Positions 10,726-19,323 of a stretch of DNA of 64,000 nucleotides are shown here, piece after piece. Numbering within the stretch: position 1 is the first letter of the stretch; each line of letters starts with the position of its first letter. The notes below the pieces were generated by a model. It was not told the origin of the DNA, made no database searches, and saw only the letters and a list, made by a program, of their open reading frames with translations. The stretch spans positions 304,001 through 368,000 of the forward strand of contig NZ_OY776574.1 of the NCBI RefSeq assembly GCF_963675815.1, read 5' to 3'. This DNA comes from an uncultured Desulfuromusa sp. Lineage in GTDB: Bacteria; Desulfobacterota; Desulfuromonadia; Desulfuromonadales; Geopsychrobacteraceae. The position numbers and the translations under genes are program-made.

Positions 10726-10928
10726 GAGTTTACGATAAAAACCGGATTAACCGGATTGCTTTGTCGCACCAAGTTTTCACCCTTAGACCATAACCAGTTT
10801 TAGTTAATTTTGAAAGGAGGCAAGCTTAAAGAACGGTCATACCCAGAGCAGCTCATTCGCTCTAAAGTCTCAATTAAGTCCTAAGTTTTAGGGGGTAACA
10901 TCCATCTTTTTGTGAGGAGGAATTTTTT

Positions 10929-11186
10929 ATGACTGACAACAGCAGTAAAGCTTATTGGAAAGAAACATTAGCCTTGGTCAGAAATATTCTGATTGTCTGG
11001 TTTCTTGTTTCTTATGGTTGTGGAATCCTGTTTGCTCCAGCGCTCAACAGTATTTCACTCGGCGGCTACCCACTCGGGTTCTGGTTCGCTCATCAAGGGG
11101 CTATGTATTGTTTTATCGCGATGATTTTCATCTACGCTAAGCTGATGGGAAAACTCGACGAAAAATACGACGTTCACGAAGACTAG
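10929..11186 (+). CDS. DUF4212 small subunit of a sodium:solute symporter (copy 1)
   Basis: An 85-residue membrane protein with two predicted helices (about residues 17-38 and 50-75), including the GGYPLGFWFAHQGA segment typical of DUF4212. Such proteins are encoded directly before SSS-family acetate/carboxylate symporters and are thought to be their small partner. A strong GGAGGA ribosome site lies 8 bases before ATG. The 203 bases upstream carry an AAAGGAGG (10813-10820) with no start codon after it. The symporter starts 15 bases downstream. Confidence 0.9.
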   Translation: MTDNSSKAYWKETLALVRNILIVWFLVSYGCGILFAPALNSISLGGYPLGFWFAHQGAMYCFIAMIFIYAKLMGKLDEKYDVHED

Positions 11187-11201
11187 GGAGGAACTAGAAT
11201 T

Positions 11202-13013
11202 ATGGGATTACAAGCTATGACATATCTCGTCGTCGGTCTCACCTTTGCCATCTACATCGGCATTGCAGTGTGGGCTCGCGCGGGAAGCACAAGTGAATTT
11301 TATTCTGCTGGTGGTAACGTAGGACCAGTTGTCAACGGTATGGCAATCGGCGCTGACTGGATGTCGGCAGCTTCCTTTATCTCCATGGCCGGATTGATTG
11401 CCAATATGGGCTATGGTGGTGCGTTATTCCTGATGGGCTGGACAGGTGGTTATGTCCTTCTGGCCATGCTGTTGGCACCCTATCTGCGTAAGTTTGGTAA
11501 GTATACCGTACCGGCTTTCGTTTCCACCCGTTACTACTCCAGAGGCGCCAGCCTTGTGGCGGTTCTCTGTCTTCTGGCAGCGTCCCTCACTTACATCATC
11601 GGTCAGATGACCGGTGTTGGTGTTGCCTTCTCCCGCTTCCTGGGTGTTTCCAACGCCATGGGTGTCTACATTGGTATGGGAATTGTTTTCCTGTATGCCG
11701 TCTTTGGTGGAATGAAAGGAATTACTTACACTCAGGTTGCTCAGTATTGTGTTCTCATCCTTGCCTACACCGTTCCGGCAATCTTTATCTCCATGCATCT
11801 GACCGGCAATCCTATTCCACAACTGGGTCTGGGTTCAGGCTTTGTTGGTTCTGATATGAGCTTACTTGGAAAACTGGATCAGGTTGTTACCGGCCTCGGG
11901 TTTGGCAAGTACACCACCCAGCTCCCAGGCAGCATGCTCAACATGTTTGTTTACACGGTATCATTGATGATTGGTACTGCCGGTCTGCCACACGTTATCA
12001 TGCGCTTCTTTACCGTTGCTACGGTTAAGGATGCACGTTATTCAGCTGGTTGGGCTCTGATTTTCATCGCCCTTCTTTACACCACAGCTCCTGCTGTTGC
12101 AGCCATGGCTCGCTTGAACCTGCATGCAACTGTTAATACCGCAGTCCTTGAAGATAATGGGGATCTGTTTGCACCGGAAAGCAGTATTATCTACGAAACT
12201 CGTCCTGCCTGGATGAATCGCTGGGAAGTGACCGGCCTGTTGAAATTTGAAGACAAAAATGGTGATGGCCGGATCCAATATTACAATGAAAAGTCCAAGG
12301 ACGCTGAGTTCCAGGCCAAAGTTGCTGCAGCCGGCTGGAAAGGCAATGAACTGTCAGTTAACCGCGATATCATGGTTCTTGCGAACCCTGAAATTGCGCT
12401 ACTGCCAAACTGGGTTATTGCCCTGGTTGCTGCCGGTGGTCTTGCTGCTGCGTTGTCAACAGCTGCCGGTCTGCTTCTGGCAATTTCTTCGGCTATCTCA
12501 CATGACTTGTTCAAGAATATCTGGTTCAGAGATATGACGGAAGGTCAGGAACTCCTCGCTGGTAAAATCGCTATGGCTTGTTCGATTGTTGTTGCCGGTT
12601 ATCTGGGACTGAATCCTCCGGGTTTTGCCGCCGGTACCGTTGCTATTGCCTTTGGTCTGGCTGCCAGCTCAATCTTCCCATGTCTGATGATGGGTATCTT
12701 CAGTAAAACCATGAACAAGCAAGGCGCCATTTCCGGTATGCTGTCTGGTCTTGGCATCACCATGCTCTATGTTTTTGCCCATAAAGGTATCTTCTTTATC
12801 AAAGGAACCGAGTTCCTTGGCCTGTTTGGTGGTAAAGCGAACTTCTTCTTCGGCATTTCTCCAAACGCTTTCGGTGCTATCGGAGCGATTGTTAACTTTG
12901 CCGTTGCTTTTGCCGTCAAGAACATGACTCCTCCAGTACCTGACGATATCGCTCAGATGGTTGAAGACGTACGGATTCCACGTGGTTCCAAAGCTGTTGA
13001 CGGAGCTCACTAA
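11202..13013 (+). CDS. Sodium:solute symporter, VC_2705/ActP-like (copy 1)
   Basis: A 603-residue inner-membrane symporter of the SSS family, probably for acetate or a related short carboxylate. About 13 hydrophobic segments; conserved stretches include IGADWMSAASFISMAG near residue 50, the GGMKGITYTQ motif near 175 and GTAGLPHVIMRFFTV near 265. Between helices (about residues 305-395) lies an inserted hydrophilic loop with DKNGDG, which resembles an EF-hand calcium loop. The gene forms an operon with the DUF4212 gene and ends at a strong terminator. Substrate is inferred from family and neighbours. Confidence 0.92.
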   Translation: MGLQAMTYLVVGLTFAIYIGIAVWARAGSTSEFYSAGGNVGPVVNGMAIGADWMSAASFISMAGLIANMGYGGALFLMGWTGGYVLLAMLLAPYLRKFGKYTVPAFVSTRYYSRGASLVAVLCLLAASLTYIIGQMTGVGVAFSRFLGVSNAMGVYIGMGIVFLYAVFGGMKGITYTQVAQYCVLILAYTVPAIFISMHLTGNPIPQLGLGSGFVGSDMSLLGKLDQVVTGLGFGKYTTQLPGSMLNMFVYTVSLMIGTAGLPHVIMRFFTVATVKDARYSAGWALIFIALLYTTAPAVAAMARLNLHATVNTAVLEDNGDLFAPESSIIYETRPAWMNRWEVTGLLKFEDKNGDGRIQYYNEKSKDAEFQAKVAAAGWKGNELSVNRDIMVLANPEIALLPNWVIALVAAGGLAAALSTAAGLLLAISSAISHDLFKNIWFRDMTEGQELLAGKIAMACSIVVAGYLGLNPPGFAAGTVAIAFGLAASSIFPCLMMGIFSKTMNKQGAISGMLSGLGITMLYVFAHKGIFFIKGTEFLGLFGGKANFFFGISPNAFGAIGAIVNFAVAFAVKNMTPPVPDDIAQMVEDVRIPRGSKAVDGAH

Positions 13014-13058
13014 GAATCAGTAGTTTAATGCAATCAGTGCATTATGCCTGATTATTAT

Positions 13059-13090
13059 GCCCCACCAGTCCTGCTGGTGGGGCTTTTTTA
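13059..13090 (+). terminator. Rho-independent terminator after symporter 1
   Basis: A perfect 10-base stem (13059-13068 with 13074-13083, GCCCCACCAG and its complement), a 5-base loop and a run of seven T. It lies 45 bases after the symporter stop. Confidence 0.95.
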
Positions 13091-13202
13091 AACAGCTTAT
13101 GAATTTCGCTAAATCATTTGCGGCAAAAATATTCTTGCTTGACCTATCAACCTCAGGTAAAAGAAGTTTCTCTTTGAAATATTGCTTACGCAGGAGTTAA
13201 AC

Positions 13203-13598
13203 ATGGTTTTTGATATTGGTGTGATACTGACTTGGCTACTTTTTCTTGCCCTGTTCCCCATGGCTTTTTTCTGGTTTCGACGGGCCTGGCGCATCTTCAT
13301 CAAGAAAAACTATTCTGAAGTTGCCACGAAACATGGTCTGCCACCGGCAAACCCGAAAAAATGGGCACCCTTTGTCGGCTTGCTCAATCTCGTTTGTGGC
13401 GGGATCGTCAGCTGGATTATTATAGGAGTCCCTTTCTGGATTTCCACTGGTATTCTGATCGGTCCTTTCCAGAGTTACGAAACCTGGAGCGCAATAGCAG
13501 GGATGACCATCTGGGGAAAAATCATTGCCGACCTGATTATCCGGTTCCAAGCACATCCCATCAAATTCGGTAAGAAAAAAGATCCGGTCAATGGCTAG
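13203..13598 (+). CDS. Small membrane protein of unknown function
   Basis: 131 residues. I do not recognise the family. Three hydrophobic segments are visible (about residues 5-25, 55-75 and 80-105), with a positively charged stretch between the first two (FRRAWRIFIKKNY) and a Lys-rich C-terminus. The start at 13203 is preferred over 13182 because a CAGGAG site lies 7 bases before it. It sits between the terminator of the first symporter operon and the cNMP/CBS/DUF294 gene, all in one direction, so a link to carboxylate transport is possible but only by position. Confidence 0.75.
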   Translation: MVFDIGVILTWLLFLALFPMAFFWFRRAWRIFIKKNYSEVATKHGLPPANPKKWAPFVGLLNLVCGGIVSWIIIGVPFWISTGILIGPFQSYETWSAIAGMTIWGKIIADLIIRFQAHPIKFGKKKDPVNG

Positions 13599-13735
13599 AA
13601 ACGCTTAGAAAACAACCCCTTCCTCTCTACACCTTGGCTATGATATTCTCATCTGCATCACTTAAGGCTTTCTCACGGAAGCCTTTTTCGTTGAAAATTT
13701 TTTCTTTAATTTCAAGCTAGACAGGAATGCATCCT

Positions 13736-15649
13736 ATGGGGCTCATCAAAACTCTACGCGAAACGGAACCTTTTAATCAGCTGCCAGAAGAAATTTTCAC
13801 TGAACTGAATCAATCTGCGGAGACCAGAACATTTCCTGCCCAAACCCATATCTTCCATCAACACAGTGAACCCACCGGATTTTTATATATTATCAAATCA
13901 GGGCTGGTTGAAATCATTGTCCAGACTCCCGGTGGTGTCGAAATGATTGTCGACTATCGTAAAGAAGGGGCCTTTTTCGGTGGCACTCCAATCTTTACCA
14001 CTGAAGGCTATTCCGCAGGAGCGCGGGCGGCCAAAGAAAGTGTGTGCTACCTCATTCCGGAACCTTTACTCAGCAAAATCACTGAAAACTATCCCCACAT
14101 CACTGATTTTTTCAATAAAGCTATTTATTCACGCGTGCGCAATCTCTATTCCGACATGGTCAGTGACCATGCCCAAAACACCTTGGCACAAATGGAAGCC
14201 TATCCCTTTAAAAAAAGGCTTTCAGAAATCATGTCAACAAAAGTAGAAACATGCACCGCTGATACACCCGTCCGGGATATTGCCAGAAAAATGATTCAAC
14301 GTGGCATCAGTGCCATGTTGGTATGCGAAGAAAATAACCAGTTGGCCGGCATCGTCACTGAGCATGACCTGGTGGCTAAAGTTCTCGCCCGGGAATCTTC
14401 AGATTGTCAGACAGCAAGAGCCGGAGCCGTTATGACTCCAAATCCTTATACGATGGCTCCCGAAACTTTCATGTATGAAGCGACAACATTCATGATGGGG
14501 CATAAAATCAAGCATATGCCGATACTGGATCGGGAAGAAATCGTCGGTATTGTTTCGCTGCAGGATTTAATGAAGTTCCGCAGTCAAAAATCGATGCTTC
14601 TTATCGGCAATGTCAGTAAAGCTCGAACCGTCGAAGATTTAATTTTTGCCCATGAAGAAATCGTCAAAGTTGCTCGAGCGCTGTTAAGTGAGAACCGTTC
14701 ACACATTGAAACCATGGAGATCATTTCTTACATTCATCATCGGATTATTCAACGTTGTCACGACATTGTCCTTGATGAAATGAAACGGCATGGAAAAGTA
14801 CAGCCGGACATCCGTTTCTGCTTCATCATTATGGGCAGCGGTGGTCGTAAAGAAATGCTTCTGGGGCCGGATCAGGATAATGGTTTTATCTATGAAGACT
14901 TCCCCGATGAAAAAATTGAAGAAGTTGACGCTTTCTTTGTTCCCTTTGCGGAAAAACTGGTCGCAGCTCTCGCTCGCATCGGCTACCCCCGCTGCGATGG
15001 AAACGTCATGGTCAACAATCCATTATGGCGAGGACGTTTAAAGGATTGGCAAGCACGGGTCTGCGACTGGATAAGGGTGCCAGAAGCCCAGAAAGTCCGC
15101 TACTCTTCAATCTTTTTAGATTTTATGCCCATCGTCGGCGATGCTTCTCTATGTCAGGACTTGCGTGAAATCGTTTTCACTGAGATCAGGAATCATCCCA
15201 TTTTCCTCTATCACATGATGGAACTTGATTTCAAACACAAGGTTCCACTGAGCCTGATCGGCAGATTTTCACTTGAAAAAGACAAAAAACACAAAGGAAA
15301 ACTTTCCATCAAGCAGGCAGGAAGCATCTTCATTGTCGACTGTGTGCGGATGTTCCTCCTGGAAAAACAGGTCGAAGCCATAACGACCACAGAAAGAATT
15401 GACCAGTTGGTTAAGCTCAAGGTCTTCAACCTTGAAACGGCTGACCATATCAAAGCGGCATTCGAAGCATTCACTTTCCTGCGCCTGCGCAACGAAATTG
15501 CGATGACAGAACAAGGTCAATTTCCAACCCACTATCTGGATCCCTACGCGTTAACAAAAAATGAACAGGATCTACTCAAAGAAGCCTTCCGGGTTGCCAG
15601 TAAATTACAGGACTCAACCAAAAGACATTTTTCTAAAATTGTGGGCTAG
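13736..15649 (+). CDS. cNMP-binding/CBS/DUF294 nucleotidyltransferase-like signalling protein
   Basis: A soluble 637-residue protein. In order: cyclic-nucleotide-binding-like domain (about 10-130), two CBS domains (about 160-280, with ISAMLVCEENNQLAGIVTEHDL and HMPILDREEIVGIVS), a GlnD-like nucleotidyltransferase domain (GSGGRKEMLLGPDQDN near 365) and a DUF294 C-terminal helical part. This layout is known in bacteria beside acetate/carboxylate symporters; the GlnD-like site suggests nucleotidyl transfer to a partner, and the cNMP and CBS parts suggest regulation by nucleotides. It stands between the two DUF4212/symporter pairs. An ATG at 13727 is too close to the AGGA at 13723; the ATG at 13736 has proper spacing. 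Confidence 0.9.
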   Translation: MGLIKTLRETEPFNQLPEEIFTELNQSAETRTFPAQTHIFHQHSEPTGFLYIIKSGLVEIIVQTPGGVEMIVDYRKEGAFFGGTPIFTTEGYSAGARAAKESVCYLIPEPLLSKITENYPHITDFFNKAIYSRVRNLYSDMVSDHAQNTLAQMEAYPFKKRLSEIMSTKVETCTADTPVRDIARKMIQRGISAMLVCEENNQLAGIVTEHDLVAKVLARESSDCQTARAGAVMTPNPYTMAPETFMYEATTFMMGHKIKHMPILDREEIVGIVSLQDLMKFRSQKSMLLIGNVSKARTVEDLIFAHEEIVKVARALLSENRSHIETMEIISYIHHRIIQRCHDIVLDEMKRHGKVQPDIRFCFIIMGSGGRKEMLLGPDQDNGFIYEDFPDEKIEEVDAFFVPFAEKLVAALARIGYPRCDGNVMVNNPLWRGRLKDWQARVCDWIRVPEAQKVRYSSIFLDFMPIVGDASLCQDLREIVFTEIRNHPIFLYHMMELDFKHKVPLSLIGRFSLEKDKKHKGKLSIKQAGSIFIVDCVRMFLLEKQVEAITTTERIDQLVKLKVFNLETADHIKAAFEAFTFLRLRNEIAMTEQGQFPTHYLDPYALTKNEQDLLKEAFRVASKLQDSTKRHFSKIVG

Positions 15650-15712
15650 TCCTGGCTGAAGAATTGAAATCAGGCTATTGAGAACATAACAGCATCGCCC
15701 TCAATTAATTGA

Positions 15713-15740
15713 TTGCGAAAAATTCGGTTTTGGCTAGAAT
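15713..15740 (+). promoter_or_regulatory. Candidate sigma-70 promoter for symporter pair 2
   Basis: TTGCGA (15713-15718), a 16-base spacer and TAGAAT (15735-15740). It would give a leader of about 43 bases before the DUF4212 start at 15790. Confidence 0.5.
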
Positions 15741-15789
15741 AAAGGGGTTCTGCTGGATAAAGACCTGTCTAATTGTTACAGGGGGGTAT

Positions 15790-16050
15790 ATGGCAAGAAA
15801 ACAAGAATTACAAGATTACTGGAAACAGAATCTTAAATATATCGCCATTCTGTTATCCCTCTGGTTTACCGTTTCCTATCTTTTTAGCATTGTTCTCGTG
15901 GACCAGCTGGACAAGATAAAACTCTTTGGCTTCCCTTTGGGTTTTTGGTTTGCCAATCAGGGTGCAGAAGTTATCTTCTGTATTCTGATTGTTGCTTACG
16001 TCCTGCTGATGAATAAATTAGACCGCAAATATAACGTTTTTGAAGATTAA
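15790..16050 (+). CDS. DUF4212 small subunit of a sodium:solute symporter (copy 2)
   Basis: An 86-residue paralogue of the protein at 10929-11186: same length, two membrane helices and the same FGFPLGFWFANQGA core, ending KYNVFED as copy 1 ends KYDVHED. The start MARKQELQDY at 15790 is chosen because an AGGGGGG run lies just before it and because it matches copy 1 in length; the longer frame from 15709 has no support. It precedes the second symporter by 96 bases. Confidence 0.9.
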   Translation: MARKQELQDYWKQNLKYIAILLSLWFTVSYLFSIVLVDQLDKIKLFGFPLGFWFANQGAEVIFCILIVAYVLLMNKLDRKYNVFED

Positions 16051-16146
16051 TGTTTTTGTCATGGTGTGCAGGATTTTTCATACAGATATGACTCCAGACC
16101 CTGAGAAGAAAATAACACCCAAACAGCATCAAGGGGACATTCAACC

Positions 16147-17976
16147 ATGAGTATTACGACGTGGACATGGGTCCTTGTTGGTGTCACTTTCTTAATTTAC
16201 ATCCTCGTTGCCATTCGTGCCCGGGCAGTCTCTACCGGTGCTTTCTATACTGCAGAACGGACCATCCATCCGGTTTTAAACGGCATGGCAACTGGAGCCG
16301 ACTGGATGTCTGCCGCATCATTTATTTCAATGGCAGGACTTATTTCTTTCATGGGGCGCGATGGCTCCATGTATCTTATGGGCTGGACCGGAGGCTATGT
16401 ATTACTTGCCATGCTCCTGGCTCCCTATTTGAGAAAATACGGAAAATTTACTGTTCCCGAGTTTATCGGTGACCGTTACTACTCCCAAAGTGCCCGGATT
16501 ATCTCACTGATCTGCGCCATTTTTATCTCTTTCACCTATGTTGCCGGACAGGTCCGGGGTGTTGGTGTTGTTTTTTCCCGATTTCTCAATGTTCCAATCA
16601 ATACCGGCGTTGTTATCGGTATGTGCATTGTTTTCTTCTATGCTGTTCTGGGAGGAATGAAAGGAGTCACCTATACACAGGTGGCTCAATATTGTGTGCT
16701 GATTGTTGCCTACATGATTCCGGCGATTTATATCTCCATCATGTTAACCAACAACCCCATTCCTGCTTTCGGCTTTGGGAGTACCATCAGTGCAGGTGGA
16801 GCAGAGATTCTCAGTGATCCATCAACCCAGGGGAAATATCTCCTTGAAGTTCTGAATGGCCTTCACAAAGACCTGGGTTTTAGTGAATACACTTCCGGAG
16901 TCAGACCCAAGATAGACCTGTTTTTCATCGTCATAGCTCTCATGGTCGGGACTGCCGGACTGCCCCATGTCATCATTCGTTTTTTTACTGTTCCCAAGAT
17001 AAGAGATGCCCGCGCCTCTGCAGGATGGGCTCTGTTTTTTATCGTCCTTCTCTATACCGCAGCACCAGCTGTAGCAGCCTTTGCACGAACCAACTTCATC
17101 AAAACTGTTCATAATGTCAGATATGATCACGCTCCGCAGTGGTTCAAAAACTGGGAAGAAACCGGATTAATTGCCTGGGTCGACAAAAATAGTGATGGCG
17201 TCATGCAGTATGGTCCGGGACAAGCTTTCACCGGCAAGCCTAAATACACGGGGCAAGAGGGTTCTTTCGGCCAAGCCATGGTTTCCAATCTGGTCACTGC
17301 TGATCCCAATGAAGTCTATATTGATCGAGATATCATGGTGCTGGCCAACCCTGAAATTGCTCGTCTTCCCAACTGGGTTATTGCGCTGGTTGCTGCCGGA
17401 GGGTTAGCCGCCGCACTGTCGACGGCGGCCGGGTTATTGCTGGTTATCTCCGCCTCTATCTCCCACGACCTGATGAAAGGGGTGCTGATGCCCAGCATGT
17501 CTGAGAAAGGGGAATTGTTGTGGGCCCGTTGCGGTGCAGCAGGAGCTGTGGTTATTGCCGGACTGTTTGGAATATTTCCCCCGGGTTTTGTCGCTCAAGT
17601 TGTGGCGTTTGCTTTCGGTCTCGCCGCCGCCTCTTTTTTCCCTGCGATCATTATGGGTATTTTCACCAAGAAGACAAATGTCTATGGTGCAATGACCGGA
17701 ATGATAGCCGGTATCAGTTTTACAACGGGCTATATTGTTTATTTTAAATTTCTCAACCCCGGAGCCAACAGACCGGAGAATTGGTGGTTTGGTATCTCTC
17801 CAGAAGGGATTGGAACTGTCGGCATGATTATCAATTTCGTGCTGATGTATTTCGTTTCCAAAATCACCCCGGAACCTCCGCAAGAGATTCAGGAGCTGGT
17901 TACAAAATTGCGCTATCCGGTTGAAAGAACGACCGGAGAAACAAAAATATCGACCGATGCTCGTCGACCATACTAG
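16147..17976 (+). CDS. Sodium:solute symporter, VC_2705/ActP-like (copy 2)
   Basis: A 609-residue inner-membrane symporter, clearly paralogous to copy 1 along its length (shared ADWMSAASFISMAG, MGWTGGYVLLAMLLAPYLRK, GGMKGVTYTQVAQYCVLI and LPNWVIALVAAGGLAAALST). It has the same inserted loop before the last helices, here with DKNSDG. The C-terminus is extended and polar. It probably takes up acetate or a similar acid with sodium. Two paralogues around one DUF294 sensor suggest different affinities or substrates; this cannot be settled from sequence. Confidence 0.92.
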   Translation: MSITTWTWVLVGVTFLIYILVAIRARAVSTGAFYTAERTIHPVLNGMATGADWMSAASFISMAGLISFMGRDGSMYLMGWTGGYVLLAMLLAPYLRKYGKFTVPEFIGDRYYSQSARIISLICAIFISFTYVAGQVRGVGVVFSRFLNVPINTGVVIGMCIVFFYAVLGGMKGVTYTQVAQYCVLIVAYMIPAIYISIMLTNNPIPAFGFGSTISAGGAEILSDPSTQGKYLLEVLNGLHKDLGFSEYTSGVRPKIDLFFIVIALMVGTAGLPHVIIRFFTVPKIRDARASAGWALFFIVLLYTAAPAVAAFARTNFIKTVHNVRYDHAPQWFKNWEETGLIAWVDKNSDGVMQYGPGQAFTGKPKYTGQEGSFGQAMVSNLVTADPNEVYIDRDIMVLANPEIARLPNWVIALVAAGGLAAALSTAAGLLLVISASISHDLMKGVLMPSMSEKGELLWARCGAAGAVVIAGLFGIFPPGFVAQVVAFAFGLAAASFFPAIIMGIFTKKTNVYGAMTGMIAGISFTTGYIVYFKFLNPGANRPENWWFGISPEGIGTVGMIINFVLMYFVSKITPEPPQEIQELVTKLRYPVERTTGETKISTDARRPY

Positions 17977-17985
17977 AAACCCGTG

Positions 17986-18039
17986 CGAAAAAGGCTGTAG
18001 GCAATCAGGTCAAATACAGCTTCCTGAACACCTACAGCC
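17986..18039 (-). terminator. Terminator of tpx (minus strand)
   Basis: A 9-base stem GGCTGTAGG (17993-18001) with CCTACAGCC (18031-18039) and an inner TCAGG/CCTGA pair. Read on the minus strand the stem is followed by five T (17992-17988), so it ends tpx. It may also slow readthrough from the symporter gene. Confidence 0.75.
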
Positions 18040-18054
18040 CCGGTTTTCCTGATT

Positions 18055-18579
18055 CTAAAGCAGCTTTTTTACTGCTTCAAGCGCTGCAGTGTAGTTCGGC
18101 TCTGCGGTCACTTCCGGAACCAGCTCAACATAAACAACCTTATCATTCTCATCAATAACATAGACAGCCCGTGCCAACAATTTTAACCCCTCCAACAGCA
18201 ATCCGTAATTCAATCCAAAAGAACGATCCTGGTAATCTGAAAGGGTCTGAACCTTGTCAATGCCCGCATTGCCACACCAACGCTTTTGAGCAAAAGGAAG
18301 ATCAACACTGATCGTATAAACAGCAACACTGTCTGGCAATGAAGACACATCCTGGTTAAAGTGACGGGTCATAGCATCACACACCGGAGTATCCAGGGAG
18401 GGAACAACTGTAATCAGTCGTATCTTACCTGCATCCGTCGCCAAAGTAACCGGTTGCAAACCATTGTCGACAACACGGAAATCAGGGGCAACATCCCCGA
18501 CTTTAACTTCTGGCCCGAGTAAAGTGGCGGGGTTACCTTTGAATAGTACGGCAGCTTCACGTTTTTGATAATCGCTCAT
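18055..18579 (-). CDS. tpx: Thiol peroxidase Tpx
   Basis: Reduces hydrogen peroxide and alkyl hydroperoxides with thioredoxin as donor. The 174-residue peroxiredoxin has the peroxidatic Cys in PSLDTPVCDAMT and the resolving Cys in KRWCGNAG, about 35 residues later, as in the Tpx class. ATG at 18579 is the start because a GAGGAG site lies 7 bases upstream; the frame can be read back to a TTG at 18594 that overlaps that site. It has its own promoter and terminator. Confidence 0.96.
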   Translation of the reverse strand: MSDYQKREAAVLFKGNPATLLGPEVKVGDVAPDFRVVDNGLQPVTLATDAGKIRLITVVPSLDTPVCDAMTRHFNQDVSSLPDSVAVYTISVDLPFAQKRWCGNAGIDKVQTLSDYQDRSFGLNYGLLLEGLKLLARAVYVIDENDKVVYVELVPEVTAEPNYTAALEAVKKLL

Positions 18580-18629
18580 AATATTTCTCCTCAATTGGGT
18601 TGATATGATACATGACTAAATCAGTCGGA

Positions 18630-18657
18630 TATTTACATCCTCTGGTGAAACTGTCAA
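18630..18657 (-). promoter_or_regulatory. Candidate sigma-70 promoter for tpx
   Basis: On the minus strand TTGACA (18657-18652), a 16-base spacer and TAAATA (18635-18630), about 50 bases before the tpx start. Confidence 0.55.
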
Positions 18658-18677
18658 TTAAATAATGAATTTAAAGT

Positions 18678-18708
18678 AAAAACCCCGCTGATATTTTTAT
18701 CAGCGGGG
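18678..18708 (-). terminator. Terminator after the universal stress protein gene
   Basis: Perfect 10-base stem CCCCGCTGAT/ATCAGCGGGG (18683-18692 with 18699-18708) with a 6-base loop; on the minus strand it is followed by five T (18682-18678). It closes the TAXI-TRAP-usp transcript. Confidence 0.93.
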
Positions 18709-18738
18709 CTCAATTTCACACTCAGATTTTCAAAGAAT

Positions 18739-19233
18739 CTACCGGCCTATTTGCGGTGGAACAATCGTCACCGTACGGTGTGTCTTCCTGAGCACCTTTT
18801 CCGCGACACTCCCCAGAAAAGCGTAGTGCAGCTTTCCTTTACTGTGACTGCCCAGAACAACCATATCAACATCCAGACGATCAGCAACAGCAAGAATCAT
18901 CGGGGCCGGGTCACCATGATGCACTTCAATCTTCGGAGGATGGAGAATATCCTCCTCCATAAGTTCGCTCTCCGTTTTGATAATCTCATCCAATTGTATA
19001 CGGGTCTTTTCAGCCAGTTCGGCCTCATTCATGGCATTAAACTTTGCCAGGTTATCTGCTCCCATAGTTAAGGCCACCCGGTTTAAAACTGAAGAGTCAA
19101 CCGTTGGCATAACGTGTAAAACATGCACCTGTGCATGAAACTTACAACCTAACTCCAATGCGTAGCGAATAACCTTTGATGATTCTTTGCTCAAATCTTT
19201 AGCAACAAGAATTTTATTAATTTGAAAACTCAT
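18739..19233 (-). CDS. Universal stress protein, UspA family
   Basis: A 164-residue nucleotide-binding-type Usp. The start MSFQINKILVAKDLS and the C-terminal GSHSKGKLHYAFLGS motif match the ATP-binding G-2x-G-9x-G-S/T pattern. A strong AAAGGAGG site precedes the ATG. It lies 90 bases after the TRAP permease gene on the same strand and before a terminator, so it is probably the last gene of the TRAP operon. In Halomonas the Usp protein TeaD is encoded with the TeaABC TRAP system and modulates it; a similar role here is an inference from position. Confidence 0.92.
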   Translation of the reverse strand: MSFQINKILVAKDLSKESSKVIRYALELGCKFHAQVHVLHVMPTVDSSVLNRVALTMGADNLAKFNAMNEAELAEKTRIQLDEIIKTESELMEEDILHPPKIEVHHGDPAPMILAVADRLDVDMVVLGSHSKGKLHYAFLGSVAEKVLRKTHRTVTIVPPQIGR

Positions 19234-19323
19234 AGCGGCCTCCTTTTATCAACTTGTTATTCAATATAACTCTTCCGCTCTGACCAGATTGGCTTTGCAG
19301 AAGAGACTCTCAGACCGCATTGA

